DNA of 9,089 nucleotides from JBAZFF01 sp041653495 (GTDB taxonomy: Bacteria; Patescibacteriota; Minisyncoccia; Minisyncoccales; RBG-13-42-11). Positions 1 to 5,383 of this stretch are shown here, piece after piece (within the stretch, counting starts at the first letter, position 1; every line of letters starts with the position of its first letter). Made by a program: the position numbers and the translations under genes. The notes beneath the pieces were generated by a model. That model was not told the origin of the DNA. It saw only the letters and a list, made by a program, of their open reading frames with translations, and searched no databases. The stretch is from contig JBAZFF010000020.1 of NCBI GenBank assembly GCA_041653495.1, positions 1 through 9,089 of the forward strand. The letters are read 5' to 3'.

Positions 1-2
1 AA

Positions 3-23
3 AAATTGTAAGTATGACAATTT
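3..23. repeat. Short inverted repeat (7-bp stem)
   Basis: AAATTGT at 3-9 is the exact reverse complement of ACAATTT at 17-23, leaving a 7-nt loop. It sits directly against the next palindrome (21-48), so the two may form adjacent hairpins. No T-run follows, so it is not an obvious terminator. Its meaning is unknown. Confidence 0.4.
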
Positions 24-48
24 GCCTATCTACCGGTAGGCGGGCAAA
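21..48. repeat. REP-like palindrome with CTACCGGTAG core
   Basis: TTTGCC (21-26) pairs with GGCAAA (43-48), and the centre CTACCGGTAG (30-39) is a perfect 10-bp palindrome. The three bases between on each side could form two G-T wobbles around one mismatch, giving a nearly continuous 28-nt imperfect palindrome. From general knowledge, CTACCGGTAGG/GCAGG-type palindromes are dispersed in many copies in Parcubacteria-like genomes, often between genes. Only one copy is visible here, so its repeat status is inferred. Confidence 0.55.
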
Positions 49-93
49 TAGTGGTCGACTATGTGCCTTGGACTAAGAAACTCGTAAATTTTT

Positions 94-144
94 ATGGCAA
101 AGAAAAAAACAAAGAAGAAAGCTGCTAAAAAGAAAAAAAGATAG
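94..144 (+). CDS. Possible 16-residue lysine-rich micro-ORF
   Basis: ATG at 94 to TAG at 142-144 encodes MAKKKTKKKAAKKKKR, which is 11 Lys, 1 Arg and 3 Ala. It lies just before a strong terminator, so it would be the last ORF of an upstream transcript. The same frame has stops at 37, 49 and 85, so it is not the visible tail of a longer gene. No clear Shine-Dalgarno sequence precedes the ATG. Such composition resembles basic nucleic-acid-binding tails (histone-H1-like, ribosomal-protein tails), but A-rich DNA can produce this by chance. It is reported as a possibility only. Confidence 0.25.
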   Translation: MAKKKTKKKAAKKKKR

Positions 145-158
145 TCTTGAAGCTTAAC

Positions 159-190
159 CCCGTCCCGATTTATCGGGGCGGGTCTTCTTT
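159..190 (+). terminator. Intrinsic terminator of the upstream unit
   Basis: CCCGTCCCGAT (159-169) pairs with ATCGGGGCGGG (172-182), an 11-bp GC-rich stem with one G-T wobble and a very short loop that would open to about 4 nt. It is followed by the T-rich stretch TCTTCTTTTCT. It ends whatever transcript enters from the left and separates it from the speD promoter a few bases downstream. Confidence 0.8.
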
Positions 191-194
191 TCTC

Positions 195-223
195 TTTACA
201 TAAATTTACTTATTTGATATAAA
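195..223 (+). promoter_or_regulatory. Sigma70-like promoter for the speD operon
   Basis: TTTACA (195-200, 5 of 6 matches to TTGACA) is followed after exactly 17 nt by TATAAA (218-223, 5 of 6 matches to TATAAT). Transcription should start near 230, giving a leader of about 139 nt before the speD ATG at 369. The position right after the upstream terminator supports it. This is the best promoter in the window by consensus and spacing. Confidence 0.7.
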
Positions 224-230
224 GAGTAGG

Positions 231-358
231 AATTTTCAGAAGATTGGAAAGTTCAAAGATCACAATTAAAAATTAACCGCTTTTTTACTCTTTGTTTTTC
301 CCGATTTTTAAAATCGGCAGGGGCTGGGAAGGGCAATCCTTCTATGGTAAGCGGTTAA
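231..358 (+). promoter_or_regulatory. Candidate structured leader RNA upstream of speD
   Basis: The gene-free stretch between the promoter and speD is full of complementary segments. AATTTTC (231-237) pairs with GAAAGTT (247-253). A perfect 10-bp long-range pair joins TTAACCGCTT (273-282) and AAGCGGTTAA (349-358). Inside it are an 8-bp hairpin, CCGATTTT (301-308) with AAAATCGG (310-317), which needs its centre opened, and GAAGG (328-332) with CCTTC (338-342) around a GCAAT loop. This would make a three-way junction closing 10 nt before the start codon. CAAAGA (254-259) can also pair with TCTTTG (289-294), which crosses the long stem and so could be a pseudoknot or an alternative fold. I do not recognise a known riboswitch class. 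An 86-bp MITE-like insertion with 10-bp terminal inverted repeats is the main alternative. Confidence 0.45.
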
Positions 359-368
359 CAGCATTGGA

Positions 369-788
369 ATGATGCAACAAACAAAGAGATCCATACAGTG
401 GATCACGGACAATAGAATATTTTTTCTTCCTAAAAGAAAGAAGTACGCTGGAATTCATTTAATTGCGGATTTCTGGGATGGGAAAGCGATAGAGAGCGAG
501 AAAGAGCTTGAAATTTTGTTAGAAAATACTGTAAAAGCTGCGAACGCAACATCTTTAAAAAATGTAGTCTATAAGTTTGAGCCCCAAGGGATAACAGGGG
601 TCATTTTATTGGCTGAGTCGCATATTTCGATACACACCTGGCCGGAACTGAAGTATGCAGCGATTGACATATTCACTTGCGGGGATAAGACTCGTCCGGA
701 CAAGGCCTTGGAGTTTTTGAAAAAAGAATTGGAGCCAAAGAAAGTTATAATTAAAAAAATAAAAAGAGGCGGGTTGAGCCTCCGATAA
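369..788 (+). CDS. speD: S-adenosylmethionine decarboxylase proenzyme
   Basis: This is a cytosolic pyruvoyl enzyme that decarboxylates S-adenosylmethionine to the aminopropyl donor for spermidine-type polyamines. The 139-residue protein carries the family signature AESHISIHTWPE (residues 82-93) followed by FTCG (102-105). The proenzyme cleaves itself between Glu83 and Ser84, and Ser84 becomes the pyruvoyl group. His89 and Cys104 complete the processing and catalytic set with the same spacing (5 and 15 residues) as the Thermotoga maritima enzyme (Ser63, His68, Cys83). The N terminus is about 20 residues longer than usual. The only ATGs are the two at 369 and 372, with no good Shine-Dalgarno sequence, so the true start could be a rarer codon nearer the conserved core. 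It is first in a two-gene operon with its own promoter and long leader. No speE is visible in the window. The family call is secure; the start is less so. Confidence 0.93.
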   Translation: MMQQTKRSIQWITDNRIFFLPKRKKYAGIHLIADFWDGKAIESEKELEILLENTVKAANATSLKNVVYKFEPQGITGVILLAESHISIHTWPELKYAAIDIFTCGDKTRPDKALEFLKKELEPKKVIIKKIKRGGLSLR

Positions 789-804
789 GAATAATTATTA
801 AAAG

Positions 805-1188
805 ATGAAGAAAATAAAGATAGGGGACCAGAAAACGAAGATTTATGGAAAAGAGTTGTCCATAGATTTGTACGACTGCGATCCTGAGATAATCAAGTCG
901 GCAAAAAAGTTAAAAGAATACGTAAGCAAGCTTTGCAAAGTCTTGGAAGTTAAACCCTTCGGTCCAACCACAGTCAAGAGATTCGCTTTGCACATCGGAC
1001 ACGCTGCCGGATATTCTTTAGTGCAGCTGATTGAGTCCAGCTTATTGAGCGGACACTTCTCGGAATTGTGGAATCGGGCATACTTGAACATGTTCTCCTG
1101 CAACGATTTCGACGATAAGAAAGCCGTGGACTTCGCGATTAAGTTCTTCAAGGCAAAAAGAGCGAAAGTAAAGCGAAACGTTCGCTAA
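805..1188 (+). CDS. Divergent SpeD-family pyruvoyl decarboxylase paralogue
   Basis: This 127-residue protein has the AdoMet-decarboxylase fold pattern: YGKELSIDLYDCD near 14-26, then GYSLVQLIESSLLSGHF (69-85) and NMFSC (95-99). Ser79, His84 and Cys99 have the same 5- and 15-residue spacings as the catalytic Ser, His and Cys of canonical SpeD, so self-cleavage to a pyruvoyl enzyme is plausible, but at Ser78-Ser79 instead of Glu-Ser. The Trp-Pro-Glu that follows the catalytic His in the neighbouring SpeD is Ser-Glu-Leu here, and the upstream part also differs, so the substrate may not be AdoMet. Published work shows that some bacterial and archaeal SpeD homologues have become pyruvoyl-dependent ornithine or arginine decarboxylases; that role would fit beside a true SpeD but is inferred. 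It starts 16 nt after speD, and a terminator follows 18 nt after its stop. The C terminus is basic. Confidence 0.8.
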   Translation: MKKIKIGDQKTKIYGKELSIDLYDCDPEIIKSAKKLKEYVSKLCKVLEVKPFGPTTVKRFALHIGHAAGYSLVQLIESSLLSGHFSELWNRAYLNMFSCNDFDDKKAVDFAIKFFKAKRAKVKRNVR

Positions 1189-1206
1189 AAGTATTCTAAA
1201 ATCGGG

Positions 1207-1239
1207 AAAGAGAGCTCAAGCAGGCTCTCTTTTCTTTTT
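1207..1239 (+). terminator. Intrinsic terminator after the speD pair
   Basis: AAAGAGAGC (1207-1215) and GCTCTCTTT (1224-1232) are perfect 9-bp arms around an 8-nt loop, followed by TCTTTTT. It closes the two-gene speD operon and isolates it from secA, which starts 28 nt later. Confidence 0.85.
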
Positions 1240-1267
1240 GTCTGAAAAGAGATAAACTATAGAAGTT

Positions 1268-3703
1268 ATGTCAATTTTAAACAAGGTTTTTGGCGATGCC
1301 AACGGAAAATTCATAGGGAAAATAAAGCCGGTGGTTGAAAAGATAAACTCTCTGGAAAAAGACTTTGATGTCCTTTTAGACGAGGACTTGAAGCAGAGAA
1401 CGAAAGAGCTGAAAGAAAGGATTAAAACAGGAGAAAGCCTGGACGACATTCTGCCGGAGGCTTTTGCTTTGGTAGTGCAGTCAGCAAAGAGAAACATAAA
1501 ACAGAGGCATTTCGACGTTCAGCTTATGGGCGGAATTATTCTACACCAGGGGAAAATTGCTGAGATGAGGACGGGAGAAGGAAAGACCCTTGCTTCCACC
1601 CTCCCTGTTTATCTGAACGCCTTGGAGGAAAAAGGAGTCCATGTAGTTACGGTAAATGATTATCTTGCCAAGAGGGATGCAATTTGGATGGGGCAGATAT
1701 ACCACGCATTGGGGTTATCGGTCTCCTGTATTCTGCATGATTCAGCTTTTCTGTATGATCCGAATTACAAGCCCGAAGATGCAAACGACCAGGAAAGGGA
1801 TGTGGTCGGAGGGTTCAAGTTAGTGGAAAGCTTTTTAAAACCGTGTACGAGGAAAGAATCCTATTTGGCGGATATTACTTACGGAACAAACAATGAATTC
1901 GGTTTTGATTATCTCAGGGATAATATGGTTTACGAATCCGGGCAGAAAGCCCAGAGAGGATTCAATTTTGCCATTATTGATGAAGTTGATTCTGTTTTAA
2001 TAGACGAGGCGAGAACTCCTTTGATTATTTCCGCGCCAGACACGGAAAGCTCTGATTATTACAAAGAGTTCTCTGCAATTATTCCCCAGTTGATTCCGAC
2101 CGATTATGAAACAGATGAAAAACTAAAGACGGTGAATCTGACCGAGGGAGGGATAAACCACATAGAGAAGATTCTCGGAATGGAAAACATATATGAAGAG
2201 AAGGGAACAAAGTATCTCCATTACATGGAACAGGCCCTGAGGGCCCAAGTATTGTTCAGGAGAGACAAGGATTATGTGGTAAGAGACGGGGAAGTGATAA
2301 TTGTGGACGAATTTACTGGAAGGCTGATGCCAGGGAGGAGATGGTCTGGAGGATTGCATCAGGCCATAGAAGCAAAAGAAAACGTAAGGGTGAATCCCGA
2401 GTCTTTGACTCTGGCTACTATTACTTTCCAGAACTATTTCAGGATGTACAAAAAGCTCGGAGGAATGACCGGAACCGCAGCCACTTCTGCCGAGGAGTTT
2501 GATAAGGTTTATCATTTGGAAGTCATAACCGTTCCGACAAACAAGCCCATGATCAGGAAAGATATGCCGGACGCGGTTTACAAAACGCAGGAAGGGAAGC
2601 TGAAAGCAGTGGTGGCAGAGATAAAGGAAAGGCATTCAAAGGGGCAGCCCGTTCTGGTCGGTACGACTTCCATTGAGAAAAACGAACATTTAGGGAAATT
2701 GCTTGAAGTGGAAGGCATCACCCACCAGATATTAAACGCCAAGAATCATGAGAAAGAAGGAGAAATAATAGCCCAGGCCGGAAGGCTGGGAGCAGTCACA
2801 ATAGCTACCAATATGGCTGGCAGGGGTGTCGATATCATTTTGGGAGGGAACCCCCCTTTAGAAGAGGAGGAAAAGAAAGTAATAGGGCTCGGCGGCCTTC
2901 ATGTGATTGGCACCGAAAGGCATGAAGCGAGGAGAATAGACAATCAGCTCAGGGGAAGGGCCGGAAGGCAGGGGGATCCGGGGTCTTCTCAATTCTACCT
3001 GTCTTTGGAGGACGATCTGCTCAGGATTTTTGGAGCGGACAGGATTAAAGGGCTTATGAATACTTTAAAGATTGCGGATGACCAGCCCATAAATGCAAGG
3101 ATGATTTCCGGGGTCATTGAATCTGCCCAGGGGAAGATAGAGGGATTCAACTTTGACGTCAGGAAGCATGTTTTAGATTACGACGACGTAATGAACAAGC
3201 ACAGGGAAACTATCTACAGAAAGAGGGATGATGTTCTTGAGAAGGCAAAAAATTCGGGACTAAGGCCCTATATTCTAGAATGCGTAAAGAAAGCGGGATG
3301 CAAGGAAGAAGACTATATAAACAAAGAAAAAGAAATCGGAGAAACGAAGATCAGGGAAGTGGAGAGGGTAATCGTTTTAAGGGTGATAGATATGTTGTGG
3401 CTTAACCATTTAGAAGAGATGTCCTATTTAAGGGAATCAGTAAGATTAAGGGCTTACGGCCAGAGAGATCCTTTACTTGAATATAAGTCAGAAGGCCATA
3501 AGCTTTTTCAGAAGCTTTTAGAGCAGATAGATTTAAGCGTTGGTAAGACTATGATGATTTTGAGAGTGGAAGAGAAACCCCGGGAAGAGTTCCAAGAATT
3601 AAGATCCAGAGAATCCATGCCCCAGAATAACGTTGGGAGAAACGATCCTTGCCCATGCGGTTCAGGAAAGAAGTATAAAAAATGTTGCGGGCAGAACAAA
3701 TAA
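1268..3703 (+). CDS. secA: Preprotein translocase ATPase SecA
   Basis: SecA is the motor that uses ATP to push unfolded secretory proteins through the SecYEG channel at the cytoplasmic membrane. The 811-residue protein has HFDVQL (81-86), Walker A in MRTGEGKT (100-107), Walker B DEVD (238-241) followed by SVLIDEARTPLIIS, the peptide-crosslinking region, MPGRRWSGGLHQAIEAKE (354-371), GGMTGTA (398-404), NMAGRGVDIILGG (515-527), and the second ATPase signature ERHEARRIDNQLRGRAGRQG (550-569). It ends with a zinc-binding SEC-C tail: Cys795, Cys797, Cys806 and Cys807. An insertion of about 35 residues near 158-193 is of a type seen in other bacterial SecAs. Between the scaffold residues near 658 and REVERVIVLR (696-705) there are only about 37 residues, where Bacillus and E. 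coli SecA carry a much longer helical wing region. About 50 arginines are almost all AGA/AGG. The ATG at 1268 gives the usual MSILNKVFG-type start; no convincing promoter was found. Confidence 0.97.
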   Translation: MSILNKVFGDANGKFIGKIKPVVEKINSLEKDFDVLLDEDLKQRTKELKERIKTGESLDDILPEAFALVVQSAKRNIKQRHFDVQLMGGIILHQGKIAEMRTGEGKTLASTLPVYLNALEEKGVHVVTVNDYLAKRDAIWMGQIYHALGLSVSCILHDSAFLYDPNYKPEDANDQERDVVGGFKLVESFLKPCTRKESYLADITYGTNNEFGFDYLRDNMVYESGQKAQRGFNFAIIDEVDSVLIDEARTPLIISAPDTESSDYYKEFSAIIPQLIPTDYETDEKLKTVNLTEGGINHIEKILGMENIYEEKGTKYLHYMEQALRAQVLFRRDKDYVVRDGEVIIVDEFTGRLMPGRRWSGGLHQAIEAKENVRVNPESLTLATITFQNYFRMYKKLGGMTGTAATSAEEFDKVYHLEVITVPTNKPMIRKDMPDAVYKTQEGKLKAVVAEIKERHSKGQPVLVGTTSIEKNEHLGKLLEVEGITHQILNAKNHEKEGEIIAQAGRLGAVTIATNMAGRGVDIILGGNPPLEEEEKKVIGLGGLHVIGTERHEARRIDNQLRGRAGRQGDPGSSQFYLSLEDDLLRIFGADRIKGLMNTLKIADDQPINARMISGVIESAQGKIEGFNFDVRKHVLDYDDVMNKHRETIYRKRDDVLEKAKNSGLRPYILECVKKAGCKEEDYINKEKEIGETKIREVERVIVLRVIDMLWLNHLEEMSYLRESVRLRAYGQRDPLLEYKSEGHKLFQKLLEQIDLSVGKTMMILRVEEKPREEFQELRSRESMPQNNVGRNDPCPCGSGKKYKKCCGQNK

Positions 3704-4765
3704 ATGATTAAAGATTTTTCATTGCAAGACTTAGGATACGACGATTTCTTTAAATCAGCCCGTAAGAGGCCTGAATTTTTAGTCGGTCGGGTGGTTGCCG
3801 AGCATAAAGGAGCTTATAAGATTAAAAATGAAAATGGCGAATACTTAGGCAGAATAACCGGCAAACAAATATTCAAAGCAATTTCAAGAGAGGATTATCC
3901 CGCGGTGGGAGATTGGGTGGAAATTAGCTTGCCTGACGAAGAGCATGCCGTAATCCATTCGGTATTGCAAAGAAAAACGATTATCAAAAGAAGGCGTGGC
4001 AAAGATGAAATACAAGTAATCGGTGCCAATATTGACACAGCTTTTGTGGTTCAAGCGATCGGTCGAGATTATAATTTAAACCGTTTTGAAAGATATTTTT
4101 CAATAATCAAAGACGGCGGAGTTAAGCCAACCATTATCTTGAATAAAGCAGACCTGGTCTCCCGAGAAGAATTGGCTGAGAAAAAATCAGAAATAATGGA
4201 GAGGTTTGGCGAAACAGATTTGATTTTAACAAGCACTGTAACCAATGATGGGCTGGCAGAATTGAAATCCTATATTGAAAGAGGCAAGACATATTGTTTT
4301 CTCGGGTCTTCAGGCGTAGGCAAATCAACCTTGATAAATAAACTGATCGGGGTGGATATTATAAAAACCAAAGAAATCAACGATTATTCCGATCGGGGAA
4401 AACACGCCACTACCAGCCGTCAGATGTATTTTTTGCGGAATGGAGGAATTGTCATAGATAATCCGGGGATGCGCGAAGTCGGAATGACCAATACTCAAGC
4501 AGGAATAGATGAATCTTTCGGTTCAATAAGCGGCTTGGCAAAAGATTGTCGATATGGCGATTGTACCCACACTAAAGAGCCGGGCTGCCGGGTCTTGGAA
4601 GCGCTCAATTCGGGAGAATTGGACAGAGCCGAATATGAAAACTACATCGGGCTAAAAAAAGAATCGGAGCATTACGGCATGACTAAGCTGGAGAAAAGGG
4701 AAAAAGATAAGAGATTCGGCAAATTCATTAAGCGAACGCTTGATGAATTAAAAAAGCTGGAATAA
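3704..4765 (+). CDS. rsgA: Ribosome small-subunit-dependent GTPase A (RsgA/YjeQ)
   Basis: This circularly permuted GTPase acts late in 30S subunit maturation. In the 353-residue protein an N-terminal OB-fold region (about 25-90) comes first. The G motifs follow in permuted order: G4 NKAD (147-150), G1/P-loop GSSGVGKST (201-209), G2 in RGKHATT (231-237), and G3 DNPG (252-255). The C-terminal zinc finger has Cys282, Cys287, His289 and Cys295. Length and motif order are normal, so it should be functional. Its ATG directly follows the secA TAA with no spacer, so translation is probably coupled. Its arginine codons are unlike those of secA: 13 of 25 are CGN, against about 1 of 50 in secA. This may mean a different origin for the gene even though it is joined to secA. 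Confidence 0.96.
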   Translation: MIKDFSLQDLGYDDFFKSARKRPEFLVGRVVAEHKGAYKIKNENGEYLGRITGKQIFKAISREDYPAVGDWVEISLPDEEHAVIHSVLQRKTIIKRRRGKDEIQVIGANIDTAFVVQAIGRDYNLNRFERYFSIIKDGGVKPTIILNKADLVSREELAEKKSEIMERFGETDLILTSTVTNDGLAELKSYIERGKTYCFLGSSGVGKSTLINKLIGVDIIKTKEINDYSDRGKHATTSRQMYFLRNGGIVIDNPGMREVGMTNTQAGIDESFGSISGLAKDCRYGDCTHTKEPGCRVLEALNSGELDRAEYENYIGLKKESEHYGMTKLEKREKDKRFGKFIKRTLDELKKLE

Positions 4766-4855
4766 GTATATTCCCATTCATATCACAGTTCAAACGCTGT
4801 GGACTATTAGATACAGAAGAGCACAAAAAGAATATGCAAGAATTGAATAAAAATC

Positions 4856-5179
4856 ATGATTAGTTTCGAGGAATTCAAGAAGATAGAATTAAGGGTCGCT
4901 AGAATAGAAGAAGCCGAAGCAATTGAGGGCTCAGACAAACTAGTGAGATTGCAGGTTAGCCTTGGGGAGGAAAAAAGACAGATTGTGGCAGGCATAATAA
5001 AGAATTACAGCCCGAAAGAATTAGTCGGGAAAGAGGTCGTAATTGTCGCCAATCTTGAGACTAAGAAACTCAGGGGGTTTGAAAGCCAAGGCATGCTTCT
5101 TGCTGCGGACGGCAAAGAGAACGGTCCGGTGATTTTGATCCCCCAAAAAGAAGTTGACTCAGGCGCAGAGGTGAAATGA
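4856..5179 (+). CDS. Stand-alone MetG C-terminal-type tRNA-binding domain protein
   Basis: The 107-residue protein is a single OB-fold tRNA-binding domain of the EMAP-II/Arc1p/MetRS C-terminal type. Family features are FKKIELRVARI (7-17), EGSDKL (24-29), RQIVAGI (41-47), ELVGKEVVIVANL (55-67) and SQGMLLAA (77-84). The Lys/Arg and Ser-Gln-Gly-Met features fit the MetG type rather than the chaperone-like CsaA. In many bacteria this domain is fused to methionyl-tRNA synthetase; as a free protein it is often annotated as a MetRS beta subunit and is expected to bind tRNA and assist a synthetase in trans. It lies 90 nt after rsgA with only a weak 5-bp hairpin between, so it may belong to the same transcript. 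No strong Shine-Dalgarno sequence precedes the ATG. Confidence 0.88.
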   Translation: MISFEEFKKIELRVARIEEAEAIEGSDKLVRLQVSLGEEKRQIVAGIIKNYSPKELVGKEVVIVANLETKKLRGFESQGMLLAADGKENGPVILIPQKEVDSGAEVK

Positions 5180-5241
5180 TCGGAATGATATAAGAATAAG
5201 ACGCAAGAAGACCTTAATAAATAAGAGAGGAGATGAAAATT

Positions 5242-5271
5242 AAGGGAGTTAAAGAATAGCTTCCTTTTTTT
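5242..5271 (+). terminator. Probable intrinsic terminator after the secA-rsgA unit
   Basis: AAGGGAG (5242-5248) pairs with CTTCCTT (5260-5266), 7 bp with one G-T wobble and an 11-nt loop, running into seven T at 5265-5271. The stem is modest, but the T-run and the position between two transcription units support it. Confidence 0.55.
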
Positions 5272-5286
5272 GGAATACGTGGTTGA

Positions 5287-5315
5287 TTGACAAGACATTT
5301 ATAATATGTTATTGT
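5287..5315 (+). promoter_or_regulatory. Candidate promoter for the lone NUDIX-like gene
   Basis: A perfect TTGACA (5287-5292) is followed after 17 nt by TATTGT (5310-5315, 4 of 6). This would start transcription near 5322 and give a leader of about 60 nt. A perfect TATAAT also occurs at 5300-5305, but only 7 nt from this -35 box, so it cannot pair with it in the usual way. The surrounding AT-rich stretch and the terminator just upstream support a promoter here. Confidence 0.5.
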
Positions 5316-5373
5316 ATTTGATTAAAATCTTTTAGATGAAGATAAGAAGTTATTTAAAATATAAATATTAAAA

Positions 5374-5379
5374 GAGGTG
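5374..5379 (+). promoter_or_regulatory. Shine-Dalgarno site fixing a TTG start
   Basis: GAGGTG lies 4 nt before the TTG at 5384, within AGAGGTGA, which matches the 3' end of 16S rRNA well. It is the clearest ribosome-binding site in the window and supports TTG as the start of the following gene. Most other genes here have weak or no such site. Confidence 0.75.
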
Positions 5380-5383
5380 AAGA

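Noticed and set aside
18..119. Open frame after the stop at 15, reading through the palindrome
   Set aside because: It has no start codon near its beginning, part of it is encoded by the REP-like palindrome, and no family is recognisable.
301..317. CCGATTTT/AAAATCGG palindrome as a terminator on either strand
   Set aside because: No T-run follows on the plus or minus strand; it is better treated as part of the speD leader structure.
843..1151. Minus-strand open frame covering the second SpeD-like gene
   Set aside because: The plus strand carries a recognisable family with conserved catalytic residues; the antisense frame shows no known motif.
2123..2635. 170-residue open frame on the minus strand inside secA
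   Set aside because: It is fully antisense to the conserved secA coding region, its composition is not protein-like and no ribosome-binding site is evident; it is a shadow of secA.
4784..4801. CACAG/CTGTG hairpin between rsgA and the tRNA-binding gene
   Set aside because: A 5-bp stem without a T-run is too weak to call a terminator or a regulatory site.
5287..5305. TTGACA and TATAAT both perfect near 5290-5305
   Set aside because: Only 7 nt separate them, far below the 16-18 nt needed for one promoter; TATTGT at 17 nt was used instead.
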